Below, piece by piece: positions 20,412 to 32,721 of a DNA stretch of 64,000 nucleotides. A model generated the notes under the pieces. That model was not told where the DNA came from. It made no database searches and was given only the letters and a program-made list of their open reading frames with translations. Position 1 is the first letter of the stretch; each line of letters begins with the position of its first letter. Made by a program: the position numbers and the translations under genes. The DNA lies in contig NC_083527.1 in the NCBI RefSeq assembly GCF_032362555.1, positions 7,254,001 to 7,318,000 of the forward strand, read 5' to 3'. Source of the DNA: Amyelois transitella. Lineage: Eukaryota > Arthropoda > Insecta > Lepidoptera > Pyralidae.

Positions 20412-20642
20412 TATACGGGACAAATTACACTGATTGAGTTAGCCTCGAAGTAAGTTCGAAACTTGTGTTACGAGATACTAACTCAACGATACTATATTTT
20501 ATAATAAATACTTATATAGATAAACATCCAAGACCCAGGCCAATTAGAGAAAGTTCGTTTCTCATCATGCCCTGGCCGGGATTCGAACCCAGGACCTCCG
20601 GTGTCACAGACAAGCGCACTACCGCTGCGCCACAGAGGCCGT
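20412..20642 (-). repeat. tRNA-derived SINE-A
   Basis: Inverted copy; the tRNA-like head is at 20575-20642 with B box intact except one change. Confidence 0.9.
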
Positions 20643-21246
20643 CAATTTATTAATTAATTGTGATAAAGTAAAACTTATTAATAGGTACCTACTTGTTTTT
20701 TAAATGGTCTACGTACGTGGTTCCTATTTTTGGTTTTTTAATTAACTATTATGTGATTAATACAAAATATTTTATACTGACGTTGATGTTAACACTGCGG
20801 ACAAACCTCTGTGGTTTTTATCAGTGTTCTTATATATGTACTAGATATATTTAATTTTTATATATATTGTGAAATAAATAAAAAAAAGGCCACGCGGTCA
20901 GCTGTATGGCTTAAATTGAGAATCAAATAGTGACAGGTAGCTAGCCCATCGCTTAGGTAATCCATTTTGGATGACTGGAAGAAAACCCGCTTGGGATAAG
21001 TCCGCCATTGTACATATTCTTCTAAATCCAATAACCGTTTCGTAATATGTTATATTCCTTTTTATGTGCAATGTAGAGTTTACAAACAAACAAACATAAC
21101 ATCACACCACTTACCCGGAGTGGTAGGCGGAGACAACATCATTCCACTTACCACGATCCCTGCACACTTATGATATTATATCCAAAGTAACAACTTCATG
21201 TCAGTTCTTTGGTTTAAGTACGAGTAACACATGCTTTTGAATATTT

Positions 21247-21471
21247 ACATACATACATATAATCACGTCTATATCGCTTGCGGGGTAGACAGAGCCAACA
21301 GTCTTGTAAAGACGTTCAGCTATTCAGCCACGTTCAGCTATTTGGCTTTAAGATAGAATTGAGATTCAAATAGTGACAGGTTGCTAGCCCATCGCCTTAA
21401 AAAGAATCCCAAGTGTAAGCCTATGCCTTAGTCGCCTTTTACGACATCCATGGGAAAGAGATGTAGTGGTT
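21247..21471 (-). repeat. F1 SINE-like repeat
   Basis: Inverted; the 'ttcagctatt' segment is locally doubled (21324-21350). Confidence 0.85.
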
Positions 21472-22086
21472 TAAGATAATTTTAATGGTAAAATTACTTA
21501 AACAAATTCTTAAAACTAAAAATATTAATGACGATCACAATCATTTGCCTACTGGAAATAAACAATCCTTTTTTAACTCTGTACCATTATTTTTTTTACA
21601 TAAAATGTTGCCTTTTCCCCGGAGGGATAGGCAGAGACTAAATTTTTTTTCTTTTCATTAAGTACTATCAAAATTAACATAAATACGTCGTTAAGAAACT
21701 AGTAAATACAACTAGGTATGTCATGAAACCCATTATTACATCGCTTACGGGGTAGACAGAGCCAACAGTCTTGAAAAGGCTGATAGGCCACGTTTTTTGG
21801 CTTGATGCTTTTGTCAAAGTTCTCATGAAGATTTCTTTTTTTTTGTCAAAACCCTAGAGAATACCTATAGCCTTGCTAGACTCTAGGGAAGTGACCCAAC
21901 ACGCAAGAACCGGAAAAAATCGATGATAATAGCTTGTGTGAAGATTTTAACATTATCACTGTATATTTTAAAGTAAAATTCTCCTATTTTCTCTGTCTGG
22001 TACGTATGCACTAATCTCGGAGAGTTGTAGATAAATTTTGTTCCTGTTTGAATTGTTGAAACGAGGGTTTTCTTATGAAGATTAGT

Positions 22087-22217
22087 GCCGTGTGGTTCCT
22101 GGCAGCAATTCAAAAAGAATAGAACCACTCAATCTCTTTACCGTGGATGTCGTAAAAGGCGACTAAGGGATAGGCTTATAAACTTGGGATTCTTCTTTTA
22201 GGCGATGGGCTAGCAAC
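22087..22217 (+). repeat. F1 SINE-like repeat, 5' half
   Basis: Head to 'gctagcaacct'; the 3' half is missing. Confidence 0.8.
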
Positions 22218-22262
22218 CTATCATCTAAAACAATGCGATACTAATAGATATGTATATAAACC

Positions 22263-22527
22263 TTTTTCAGTAATGTTTTGTAATACATACATATGTATGT
22301 ATGTATCTATATTTTTTGCGGGGTAGACAGAGCTGACAGTCTTGAAAAGACTGATAGGCTGTTTGCTTTACGTTAAGCTGTTTGGCTTAATGAAAGAAAT
22401 GAGATCCAAATAGTGACAGGTTGCTAGCCCATCGCCTGAAAGAAGAATCCCAAGTTTTTAAGCCTATCCCTTAGTCAGCTTTTACGACATCCATGGAAAC
22501 GAGATGGAGTGGTGCTATATTTTTGTT
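22263..22527 (-). repeat. F1 SINE-like repeat
   Basis: Inverted, (TACA)/(TATG) side at 22264-22302. Faces the copy at 22087-22217. Confidence 0.85.
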
Positions 22528-23039
22528 ATACGGTAGGTATATCTAAATACCTGCGCAAGTTACCTAACTGTAAGTGCCCGGTTCGAATCTAGATTTCTAG
22601 GTATAAATAATTGTTAATACTAGATTTTTCCTCATTGCAAATCACGGTATTTTCATTACCTAAGAGCTGATGCCCGTGACTTCGTGCGCGTGGATTTTAT
22701 TTGATTGATATTTTAGACGATTTTAATAACTTACAATTTTTACTTACAATTTTTGTGTGAAAGGCCGCCTAAGGACTCAAAAGAAAGCTCATCAGAATTA
22801 TGATGGCAATTGAATGAAATCAAACATTCGGCGTTTATTTTCGCCGCTGAAGAAACATCCCGTTCCGTCCTTGGAACTTGCGCCAAAAAAAAAGGTAGGA
22901 TAGTCAGACTGACGCCAGACGGGCGGGCTGTAGGTCGTGGTAAACCGTTTTGAGGTTATTTATTTGCACATTGGCGCAAAAACCTGTTCTTCACCTTTTG
23001 TCTATGCTTCAACCGAGTTAATTATAACCTAAATTAAAC

Positions 23040-23232
23040 CATACCATTTCTCAGTGTCGTCCGCTCTTCACTGGAGAGGGGACGCGTCGCAAACGTGACT
23101 ATTTACATAATATTTTATCGTAACTATATCGGTATCGGTAAAAATAGATAAGTTAGTGCCGTCTATTTCGTTCAAGTGGAGTGAAGAGGACAGATAATGG
23201 TCGTGTTGTGATTCGCTTTTTAAAAGAGAAGA
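23040..23232 (+). other. Possible non-coding first exon of the GT31 gene
   Basis: GC-richer block ending in GAAGAG and a good donor GTATGT at 23233, 2.8 kb before the first coding exon. No long frame (its ATG is followed by a stop after three codons). Purely a suggestion from base composition and the donor. Confidence 0.3.
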
Positions 23233-24189
23233 GGTATGTTTTGTTTTTTTTTCTTTTTGCTTTTAACAAAGCACAGGTATGTCACTAAATTTAAAGATGT
23301 TATTTTGTGAATCAGTTTGAAACTAAGTTTATTGAACAGAAACCTTGTGTATGGGCAGTTAGGTCAATGATCGTAAAACTATATTTGTCTTAAACACTCC
23401 CTACCCTTTTCATTAGCGCCTGTTAGTAGATTAATGCAATTTCAAAGCAAGCAATTAGTAAATGTGACATGTAGTGTGACTTTTTAGGGTTCCTTAGGAA
23501 ACAAGGAACCTTTATAGTTTCGTTTTGTATGTCTGTTTGTTCGCGGTTTTACTCAGAGACTTCTTATCAGTGGCAGAAAGTTGTAATTGTTATGGTTATG
23601 TTGTTATAGGTTTTAATAATGTCAATGTAGAAAAGAAAACTTTAATTTTATGTCTACGCCGAAATCATAAACCCAAGAGGAGAATTAATTAAACGAAATA
23701 CTTGTAACATGTTAGTTATGTAAGTTTGATTAAAAATTGATTAATATACATACGTTTCCTTTTTTTTACAGTTATAACTTTTTTTTATTTATTACCCAAT
23801 TGATATAACATTTTGGAATAAGCAAAATTAAAACTAAAGCTATTAAAGAAGAATACGTTGGCTGAGATTAATTAAATATGCTAGTTTCTAGGAAGAAGTT
23901 GCAGTCCGAATACATCCTGCCTTGACCTTGGCAAAATGTAATGTACTTACCTACCTACTCGTAGGTACAAGCCTTAAAACTGAGGATGCTGTGAACCGTT
24001 AAAATTTGAGAAAAAATGTCGGAACTTGATTAGCGGGTCCCGAGCCCTGAAGCATAGCTGGTAGACGATGCAATTAAGATAAAAACTAAAGCCTAAACTT
24101 TCCAATAAAATTATATTACTTTATTATATAAATTACGTATAAACCAATTCAATAATGTTCAATCATAACATAACAATGTATTCTCTCAT

Positions 24190-24345
24190 CCACATTTCTA
24201 TTCTGAGTTTGACGTTGTTGAAGAAAATGCTGCAGTGCAGTTTGTTCCCGCTTCTTCTGCACTGAACGCGTAAACGGCAGTAAACTTAGTTTTAACAAAT
24301 ATATATGACGTCAACCAATGTTGTGAAACCAAATGTTGTGAAGCC
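24190..24345 (+). repeat. Interspersed repeat, family R7
   Basis: Contains 'gctgcagtgcagtttgtt' and 'cggcagtaaacttagtttta'. Confidence 0.75.
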
Positions 24346-24506
24346 GGGGGTAGAGCCTAGATACCAAAAAACATAGGTACAACGCCTTTCTTTACACTTT
24401 TCTGTCGTGGGCCTGCTGGAAAAAAATTCGCTAGAAATAAGTAGTGCCCTTGTACTGAATTTCTCTTTATTTTAAGTTTTATTCTTATTTTCCTTGATGT
24501 AATATT

Positions 24507-25150
24507 TTGATTGGAAGAGAAAAAGTTGAGCATGTGAAAGAGTTTGTATATCTAGAATCAAAGTTTACATCAGATGGCAAGTGTGATAGTGATATTGAAA
24601 GAAGAGTGAACGCGGGGAACATGGTGATTGGAGCTTTGCATGCCTTTATGAGCAGTCAGAAACTATCCAAAAAGGCTCGACTGGCTGTGCATAGGGGCGT
24701 GTTGGTCCCGACATTAATGTATGGGAGTGAAAGTTGGGTAAGAAAAAAGAAGTGGAAATGAGAGCGTTAAGGAGTATGATGGGTGTGAAATTGAGTGACC
24801 GGGTAAGGAACAGCATGATAAGAGAATGTTGTGATGTGAAAAAAGATGTAGTTACAGGAATAGAAAAGGGTATGTTGAGATGGTTCGGTCATGAGGAGAG
24901 GATGAATGAAAGCAGGTTGGCTAAGCAGATATACTTACAAGGAGAGTGTGGAGGGAAAAGTCGGAGTGGGAAGACCTAGCCGAACGTATCTTGATGAAGT
25001 TAAGGACGTCCTGGTAAAGGGGTCAGGTCAAAAGTTATGAATGTGGATGAAGGGAAGGAAGTATGCAGAGATCGTGGCAAGTGGAAAGATGTAGTCTCTG
25101 CCTACACCTCCGGGAAAGAGGCGTGATTTTATGTATGTATGTATGTATAT
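24507..25150 (+). pseudogene. RTE-like LINE: end of reverse-transcriptase protein plus F2 tail
   Basis: Two overlapping frames (24507-24761, 24734-24979) encode the RTE-type C-terminal block KEFVYLESKFTSDGKCDSD, ERRVNAGN, LVPTLMYGSESW and MLRWFGHEERMNESRL; one frameshift separates them. The protein runs out before the usual end. The nucleotide tail (to (TATG)n at 25150) is identical in type to the many F2 pieces, so this copy names their parent family. Confidence 0.85.
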
Positions 25151-25159
25151 ATATATAAT

Positions 25160-25376
25160 ATTATAAATGCGAAAGTTTGTGAGTATGTCAGCATGTCAGT
25201 ATGGAGGTTTGTTACGCTTTCACGCAAAAACTACTGAACCGATTACGATGAAATTTGATATGTAGGTAGCTGAAGACCCAGAATAACATATAGGCTACTT
25301 TTTATCCCGGAGTTCCCGCGGGATTGATAGGGTTTCCATGCGGACGAAGTCGCGGACGGCCTCTAGTAAAACATAT
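25160..25376 (-). repeat. Interspersed repeat, family R6
   Basis: Inverted copy, from 'atataatattataaatgcga' to the 'gacgaagtcgcggacggcc' head. Others at 28155-28361 (+) and 57398-57598 (-). Confidence 0.85.
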
Positions 25377-25620
25377 TTTCTTTGTGTAAGTATATCTATC
25401 TATCTACGTTCGTCTGGACATGGTAAAGTAATAAAAATTGCAACATTGTTGTTCATGTTAACCGTGTCAACTTGTCCGTGCGCCATTTTGTCAACACAAT
25501 GGCATTTTCCAATACTTTGAAGGACACTAAATCCATCTAGGAAATAGTTTTTTTTTATCAATAGCAGCCCTTTTTTACTTTACTTATCAAATCCTACTAA
25601 TATTATACGAGTAAATGCTT

Positions 25621-25901
25621 GCCGTGTGGTTCCCGGCACCATTACATTGCCGTGTGGTTCCCGGCACCATTACAAAAAGAATAGGACCACTCCGTCTCAT
25701 TCCCATGGATGTCGTAAACGGCGACTAACGGATAGCCTTATAAACTTGCAATTATTTTAGGCGATGAGCTAGCAACCCGTCGCTATTTGAATCTCAATAC
25801 TATCATTAAGCCATACAGCTGAACGTGGCATTTCAGTCTTTCAAGACTGCTAGCTCAGTCTTACCCGCAAGTGGGAAAGACGTGATGATATATGTATATA
25901 T
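25621..25901 (+). repeat. F1 SINE-like repeat with doubled head
   Basis: GCCGTGTGGTTCCCGGCACC is present twice (25621 and 25650), as at 1838. Confidence 0.85.
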
Positions 25902-26012
25902 ATCAATGTAGCGCTGATCTCATCGTAAAATAATGTCAATGATGTCTTGATTGAAATGATTACAGATCCGTAGGCGTCAGCTAACGATGACTATAAGCAG
26001 ATTGGTGGTGAT

Positions 26013-29000
26013 ATGATCGGAATCAGTTTTCTTAGAATAGGTAAGTTTCATGTTATAACACTAGCTGTGCCAGCGACTTCGTCCGCGTGGAATAGTTATT
26101 TTAGGCATCATTGAAGCCCTCAAGGATAAGTAAATTAAATTACCCCGACTTTTTTCACATTTTCCATTATTTCTTTGCGTCTTATAGTTGCAGTGTGATG
26201 TTATATAGCCTAAAGTCTTCTTCGATAAATGGTCTGTTTAAAATATTGTGATGTGAAAGAAGATATAGTAACAGGAATACTCGTAGAAAGAGGGTATATA
26301 AATATGTTAAGACGGTTCGGTCATGTGAAAAGAATGAATGAAAGCACGTTGACTAAGCAAATATACAAGGAGAGTGTGGAGGGAAAGGTCGGGGTGGGAA
26401 GGCCTAGACGAACGTATCTTGATCAAATTAAGGACGTCCTGGTAAAGGGTCAGGTCAAGAGCAACCGAAACCTGTATGAAGCGAAAGAAGTATGCAGAGA
26501 TCGTGGCAAGTGGTTTGCCTACTCCCGAGTAGGCAAAGTCTATATCTTTCTTCCTACGGCCTCTGTGGCGCAGCGGTAGAACGCTTGCCTGTGACACCGG
26601 AGGTCCCGGGTTCGAATCCCGGCCAGGGCATGATGAAAAAAGAACTATTTCTGATTGACCTGAGTTTTGGATGTTTATCTATATAAATAAAATAAGTATT
26701 TATTATAAAATAAAGTATCGTTCAGTTAGTATCTCGTAACACAAGTTCCGAACTTACTTCGAGGCTAACTCAATCTGTGTAATTTGTCCCGTGTATAAGT
26801 ATGTATTAATTTTTATAAGATATTATTTAGTAACTTAGTTCAAGGCCAACTCAATGTTACACAGATTTGTCAAAAAAAAAGAAAGAATGAAACGAAATTA
26901 TGTATGTAATATGTATGCAATATGTATGTAATATGTATGCAATATGTATGTAATATGTATGTAATATGTATGTAATATGTATGCAATATGTATGCAATAT
27001 GTATGTAATATGTATGCAATATGTATGTAATATGTTTGTAATATGTATGTAACATGTATGTAATATGAATGTAATATGTAAATCAAATCAAATCAAATCA
27101 AATCAAATCTATTTATTGTGGAGCACAGGTAAAAAGATAATATAATTGTATAGAGTACCACTGAGTCCTGTCTTTACAGACGTACAATAATTAATTACAT
27201 ACATTTATATAAAATAAAGTCAACATAAAAATTAAAATATGGGGTATGTATGCAATATGTATGTAATATGTATGCAATATGTATGTAATATGTTTGTAAT
27301 ATGTATGTAACATGTATGTAATATGAATGTAATATGTATGTAATATGTATGCAATATGTATGTAATATGTATCACCTAATAATTTCCAGGTCGTCATCGT
27401 CTGCTGTCAGCCTGTCTCGCTGTCTACGTGGTTTTCGTTCTGGGCAAGCTATGGCATTCCACGGAGGTCAGCAGACCCTTCCTGGTGCCGTTGCCAGTCG
27501 ACAAAAACCTGGACCACTTCAGGAGAAGCAGGAGCTTGAAGAACTATATTGATGCCATGTATGTGTCAAAGGTCATTTTTACTTAACCGATTTATACATC
27601 CATATGTATGTATAAATGTAGCCAGAGCCAACAGTCTTGAAAAGACTGATAGGCCACGTTCAGCTGTTTGGCTTTATGTTAGAATTGAGATTCGTATAGT
27701 GACAGGTTGCTAGCCCATAGCCTAAAAAAGAATCTCAAGTTCGTAAGACTATCCCTTAGTCGCCTTTTACGACATCCATGGGAAAGAGATGGAGTGTTGC
27801 TATTCTTTTTTGTATTGGTGCCGGGAATCACACGGCACTTAACTGATCAAATAAAGTATATTTCTTACTGCATTTTACAATTCCGTATATAAATACATAT
27901 ATGACGGCCTCTGTGGCGCAGCGGTAGTACGCTTGTCTGTGTCACCGGAGGTCCCGGGTTCGAATCCCGGTCAGGGCATAATGAAAAAAGAACTTTTTCT
28001 GATTGGCCTGGGTCTTGGATGTTTATCTATATAAGTATTTATTATAAAATAAAGTATCGTTGAGTTAGTATCTCGTAACACAAGTCTCGAACTTACTTCG
28101 AGGCTAACTCAATCTGTGTAATTTGTCTTGTTTATATTACATAAATATAATAAACTAGAGGCCGCCCGCGACTTCGTCCGCATGGAAACCCTATCAATCC
28201 CGCGGGAACTCTGGGATAAAAAGTAGCCTATGTGTTATTCTGGGTCTTCAGCTACCTACATACCAAATTTCATGGTAATCGGTTCAGTAGTTTTTGCGTG
28301 AAAGAGTAACAAACATCCATACATCCATACAAACTTTCGCCTTTATAATAGTAGTAGGATATAAACAAGACAAATTACACAGATTATTATTATTATATAT
28401 ATTTTTTTTAGCCAAATCCTGATAGAGCCATCAACGACAGCGTGCGATGGTCCAGAACAGGTACCTACACCTAATAAAATATTAAATTTTAAAACTTATA
28501 CTCATTTAATCATGCTCCTAAAGTAAGTCCCTGGTACATCCTCACCACTCTGGAGAACAGCTCGGGGTTTGCGGCATACCCCGTGCGAAAACCTGACTCA
28601 CCCAATCCAGGATGTGAATGATGATGAGTGGCCAATGAAAGGCCGTATGCCTTTGACCATGGATCCTGGATTGGGTGAGTCGGTTTATTGGCTAGCAAAC
28701 TGTCATTATTTGAATCTCAATTCCATCATGAAGCCATCCAGATAAACGTAGCTTTTCGGTCTTTACGTAACTGTTGGCCCTGTCTACCCCGCATGGAAAG
28801 TATACGTGACTGTTTGTTTATAATATCTTTATTGCATAGAAATTTACACAGTTACAAGACATAGTACATAGTTATGAAATAAATAAATCACATGCAATGG
28901 CGGACTTATCCCATGAAGGGATCTCTTCCAATCAACCGGCAAACAGTAAAGGAACCATTATAAATTTAATAATAAAAAAAAAAGCGGCATATCACTGTGT

Positions 29001-32000
29001 GTTTTAATTAAGCAACAATACAAAAATAAAATTATTTTTACCCAACTTTTTTTTTGTAATATTATTCTATTCTAGTAAGTTCTAAAATGATTGATGATTT
29101 AATCAGGTGTCAGTGTTGGTGTTGGTCACCAGTTCACCTTCAAGGGTGGACCAGAGGGCGGTCATCAGGAGTACCTGGGCGCAGCATATGCCGACATACT
29201 TCGTGCTCGGCACTGAATTGTCTGGAGATGATAGTTTTGTAAGTATTTTAAAGTTGTGATTTTCTAGAGTACCTACAAACAAATATAGATATGATTGTCT
29301 AAAAACCTTGATGTACAGTAATGTGGTTCCCGGAATTGAAAAGAAAAAATAAAGAATTTTATTTTATTTTTATTTTATCTTTATTAGGGAAACAAACAGT
29401 TACATGGTTGCCTATTAATATTATCTTATACTATTATAGTTAAAGGTAAAGAATGTGGAAAGAGGTAGTCTCTGCCTACCCCTCCGGGAAAGAGGCGTGA
29501 TTTTTATATAGGTATGTATGTATGTATGTGGTTCTCGGCACCAATATAAAAAATAATGGGACTAATCCATCTTTTCCCCATGGATTTCGTAAAGAGCAAT
29601 TAAGGGATAGGCTTCATAAACTTAAGATTCTTCTTTTAGGCGTTGTGCTAGCGACCTGTCACTACCTATTTGAATCTCAATTCTATCACTAAGCCAAACA
29701 GCTGAGCGTGGCCTATCAGTCTTTTCAAGACTGTTGGCTCTGTCTACCCCGTAAGAGATATATCCGTGATTATATGTATGTATGTTAAATCTAAGCGATG
29801 TGCTAGCAAGCCGCTATTTAATCTAGTCAAATTAATATCTCACTACTACCTAAGTGCAAGTGTCTAATGAATAATTCTTTAACTCCAGTCAGACGTTTAC
29901 CTCGAAGCGAAAGAATACGGCGATATGGTGGTCTTCGACTTCGAAGACCACTATCAGAACTTGACGCTGAAGACTGCCCTGATGCTGCAGTGGTCTGCCA
30001 GGAGGTGTCCGCAGGCAGAGTTCCTCTTTAAGACTGATGATGATGTGTTCGTCAACCCTTGGATGCTGAGACAGGTGCTCAAGGATAATCAGGGCGCGAA
30101 GGTTCTTGGTGAGAGACTATGTTTTTCAATTCAATCATCATTGTGTTGTCGTGTGGTGCCCAGCACCAATACAAAAAAGAATAGGACCACTCCATCTCTT
30201 TCCCATGGATGTCGTAAAAGGTGACTATGGGATAGGCTTACAAACTTACAAACTTTTTCTTTTTTTAGGCGTTGGGCTAGCAACCTGTCACTATTTGAAT
30301 CTCTATCATTAAGCCAAATAGCTGAACGTGGCCAATCAGTCTTTTCAAGACTGTTGACATATACTATACCAACGGTCAGAAATAGTGCATACGCTTAAAC
30401 GTGCTGTCATAGTTTGTTTGTAAACTTTTTATTGCACATAAAAAGATATATAACAAATTATAAAACAGTCATTGGATTTAGGAGAATACTTACGTACAAT
30501 GGCAGAATGTGGGCATGCTGGAAGAAATTTCTCTAGAAAAAAACAAGTAAATTCAATACAAGGGGTATTGAATTTCTCTTCATTTTAAGTTTTATTCTTA
30601 TTTTCCTTGATGTACATAAATATATAAATAAATAAATAAATAATGGCGGACTTGTCCAAATCGGTAAAGTTTCTACGGATTGGAGCATAAATACAACCTC
30701 TAATTCACTGTGCACCGTGCAATTCATTTATGCCGTGTGGTTCCCGGCACCAGTACAAAAAAGAATAGTACCACTCCATCTCTTTCCTATGAATGTCGTA
30801 AAAGGCGACTAAGGGATAGGCTTGCAAACTTGGGATTCTTCTTTTAGGCGATGGGCTAGCAACCTGTCACTATTTGAGTCTCAATTCCATCATTAAGCCA
30901 AACAGCTGAACGTGGCCTATCAGTCTTTTGATGACTGTTGACTCTGTCTATAATATAAGGGATATAGACGTGATTATATGTCATGTTTTAAATATATTTC
31001 AGGATACATGAAGAACAACAGTTTTCTCCACCGGGACGCGTACAATAAGTGGTTCGTGCCGAGGTGGTTGCGACGGGAGGACCACCTGCAGGAGTACCTC
31101 TCGGGGACCGGGTACCTTATTAGTGGTGGGTATCCCGTACTTCCTTTTCCGTGTTAGTCTCATTTAAATCCTCACCTCTCTGGAGAGGAGCCCGGTATAT
31201 GCTTGTGACTATGATTAGGTAAGTTAGGTTTTGTACAAAGCAAGAAGCTACATGCTTTTACATTCCATTTTGTAACAAGAGTTAACCAAAAAATTTATGC
31301 TATTTGAGCAAAATGTCGTGAGGAAACCTGCGCATTCAGGCAACTGGATGGATCTGTAACATACATACATACATATTGTCACGTTTATATCCCTTGCGGG
31401 GTAGACAGAGCCAAGAATCTTGAAAAGACTGAATGGCCACGTTCAGCTATTTGGCTTAATGATAGAATTGAGATTCAAATAGTGACAAGTTGCTAGCCCA
31501 TCGCCTAAAAAAGAATCCCAAGTTTGTAAGCCTATCATTAAGTCGCCTTTTACGACATCCATGAGAAAGAGATGGAGTGGTCCTATTCTTTTTTGTATTG
31601 GTGCCGGGAACCACACGGCATCTGAAACCATGATCCAAACCTATCATCTCCCTCATCGTTGTGTTGTAATTTCGGTAAATCCTCTGTAACTGCATCTCCT
31701 AATCCATAAAAAGTTTGGGTTGTGCCTTTATATGAGAGTCAGTCAGTTAATCAGTTAGTTATTCTACAACATTTGATTACAATCAAAACTATGACTCGAA
31801 TTATTGCTTCACATTGTTTAATCAGTATTTTTTTAATATTAACCGATGCTCTTACGGTGAGGGAAGACATCGTGAGGAAACCTGCACATTCAGGCAACTG
31901 GATGTGTAACCGTGGATCCAATCGGGTTAGGTTCACCTGCAAAGGTTGCGAAAGTCAGATGGGAGTCGCTTCGTGTAAAAACCTGACTTACCCAGGATCC

Positions 32001-32721
32001 ATGGTCAAAGGCATACCCCGGGCTCCTCTCCAGAGTGGTGAGGATGCACCCGGGACTAAATTCAGGAGGAGGAAGATAGCTTAATCAGTACCTACTCACA
32101 TACAAAAAATTTTGTATTTCCTTCTAACTCGGATCAAAACCTACACATACATTTTGTCACGTCTATATTCCTTGCGGGATAGACAGAGCCAATAGTCTTG
32201 AAAAGACTGAAAGGCCACGTATGGCTTAATACTGGAACTGAGATTGAAATAGTGGTTGCTAGCCCATCGCCAAGTTTATTAATCTATCCCTTAGTCGCCT
32301 TTTACGACATTCATGGAAAAAAAAATGGAGTGATCCTATCCTTTAGAACCGGGAACCACACTCAGGCACTCAGATTAGAAATTTTATAAAAATTATCATT
32401 TTTTTATTGTTTGTTCCAGGTGAATACACGACAAAATTACTAAAAGCAGCCAACGAAGTGCCATTATTAAATTTAGAAGATGTATATTTTACTTATTTAG
32501 TTGCTAAAGAAGCCTTGAGCCTTAATTTGACACATGATAGGAGACTAAGCCCTTACAAACCCTGGATTCCCTTCGCATGTTCATATTTTGGACTCGCCTC
32601 GGCTCATAGTCTGAGTCCAGAAGAAATTAAATTAGCCTGGGACAAATTAGTTAGTATTGTGAGAGAGAGGGGTGATTGTGAAAATTATGAGTATTTGTGC
32701 CATGATTGGTTTTTGTATTGA
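26013..32721 (+). CDS. Beta-1,3-galactosyltransferase family protein (GT31), complete
   Basis: Coding exons 26013-26040, 27390-27558, 28412-28460, 29107-29238, 29889-30108, 31003-31125, 32420-32721; every junction is GT-AG and in phase, giving 340 residues, normal for GT31. It is a type II Golgi enzyme: nine-codon cytoplasmic start (MIGISFLRI), basic RHR, membrane anchor about 14-30, stem, then catalytic domain with RAVIRSTW, FDFEDHYQNLTLKT, the metal/donor-binding TDDDVFV (DDD at 176-178), GTGYLISG and EDVY (260-263). Family members add galactose or GlcNAc/GalNAc in beta-1,3 linkage to glycans; the exact substrate cannot be read from sequence. The exon carrying the ATG begins at 25966 and contains a nine-codon upstream frame whose stop overlaps the start as ATGA. 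Introns are packed with repeats. Confidence 0.92.
26062..26236 (+). repeat. Interspersed repeat, family R5, 3' truncated
   Basis: Head to 'cttcttcgataaatggtct', then joined directly to an RTE piece. Confidence 0.85.
26237..26520 (+). pseudogene. RTE-like LINE fragment (GT31 intron 1)
   Basis: Encodes the same C-terminal block as 24780-25000 (MLRRFGHVKRMNESTLTKQI and following) and stops at 'cgtggcaagtgg', before the (TATG)n tail. Confidence 0.85.
26557..26792 (+). repeat. tRNA-derived SINE-A
   Basis: Head with A and B boxes at 26557-26632; no long poly(A). Confidence 0.9.
26893..27370. repeat. 11-base minisatellite split by a LINE end
   Basis: Units of AATATGTATG(T/C) with variants fill 26893-27079 and 27242-27370. 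Between them (27080-27241) is an inverted LINE 3' end starting with (AAATC)n and CTATTTATTG. The variant order just before and just after the insert is the same over roughly 90 bases. The array ends ~20 bases before a GT31 acceptor. Confidence 0.85.
27598..27836 (-). repeat. F1 SINE-like repeat
   Basis: Inverted, near complete (GT31 intron 2). Confidence 0.88.
27903..28128 (+). repeat. tRNA-derived SINE-A
   Basis: Near-complete copy in GT31 intron 2; intact B box. Confidence 0.9.
28155..28361 (+). repeat. Interspersed repeat, family R6
   Basis: From 'tagaggccgcccgcgacttc' to AGTAGTAGGAT; very similar to 57398-57598 (inverted). Confidence 0.88.
28512..28945. repeat. SINE-B piece, F1 piece and LINE end in series
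   Basis: 28512-28610 is the inverted 3' end of SINE-B and 28645-28682 a short direct piece; 28683-28810 is an F1 3' half; 28825-28945 is a family R8 LINE end ('tatctttattgcatagaaat' to 'tctcttccaatcaacc'). Confidence 0.7.
29450..29786 (+). repeat. F2 tail followed by F1 copy
   Basis: 29450-29525 is the last ~70 bases of the RTE tail; its (TATG)n runs straight into an F1 copy (29526-29786), suggesting insertion into an existing tail. Confidence 0.85.
30145..30360 (+). repeat. F1 SINE-like repeat
   Basis: GT31 intron 5, starts ~35 bases after the donor; lacks the terminal (TATG)n. Confidence 0.85.
30732..30984 (+). repeat. F1 SINE-like repeat
   Basis: Ends ~18 bases before the acceptor of GT31 exon 6 (31003). 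Confidence 0.88.
31358..31621 (-). repeat. F1 SINE-like repeat
   Basis: Inverted complete copy in GT31 intron 6. Confidence 0.9.
31835..32085 (+). repeat. SINE-B, 3' part
   Basis: From 'accgatgctcttacggtgag' to 'gaggatgcacccgggactaa', followed by an inverted F1 (32147-32365). Confidence 0.8.
32147..32365 (-). repeat. F1 SINE-like repeat (diverged)
   Basis: Inverted; its end is ~55 bases before the last GT31 acceptor. Confidence 0.8.

Larger units (their letters stand above)
18992..23039. other. Repeat-rich intergenic stretch, no gene
   Basis: 3' UTR of the peptide gene to ~19540, then repeats: F1 pieces at 19028-19092, 19650-19808, 20885-20950 (-), 21247-21471 (-), 21735-21800 (-), 22087-22217 (+), 22263-22527 (-); an F2 tail at 19203-19255; SINE-A at 20412-20642 (-). 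Bases 19860-20150 look like a further LINE-derived end. No credible exon seen. Confidence 0.6.

Noticed and set aside
26893-27370. CRISPR-like direct repeats
   Set aside because: Units are 11 bases without spacers: a eukaryotic minisatellite.
26870-27397. Several open frames rich in His, Ile, Tyr and Thr
   Set aside because: They are translations of the 11-base minisatellite, open in all frames because of its unit length and composition.
27334-27552. ATG in the minisatellite as start of GT31
   Set aside because: It is in another frame; the spliced start at 26013 keeps the frame and supplies a proper type II N-terminus.
31722-32084. 120-residue frame with an apparent signal peptide
   Set aside because: Most of it is SINE-B sequence, the same text found at four other places.
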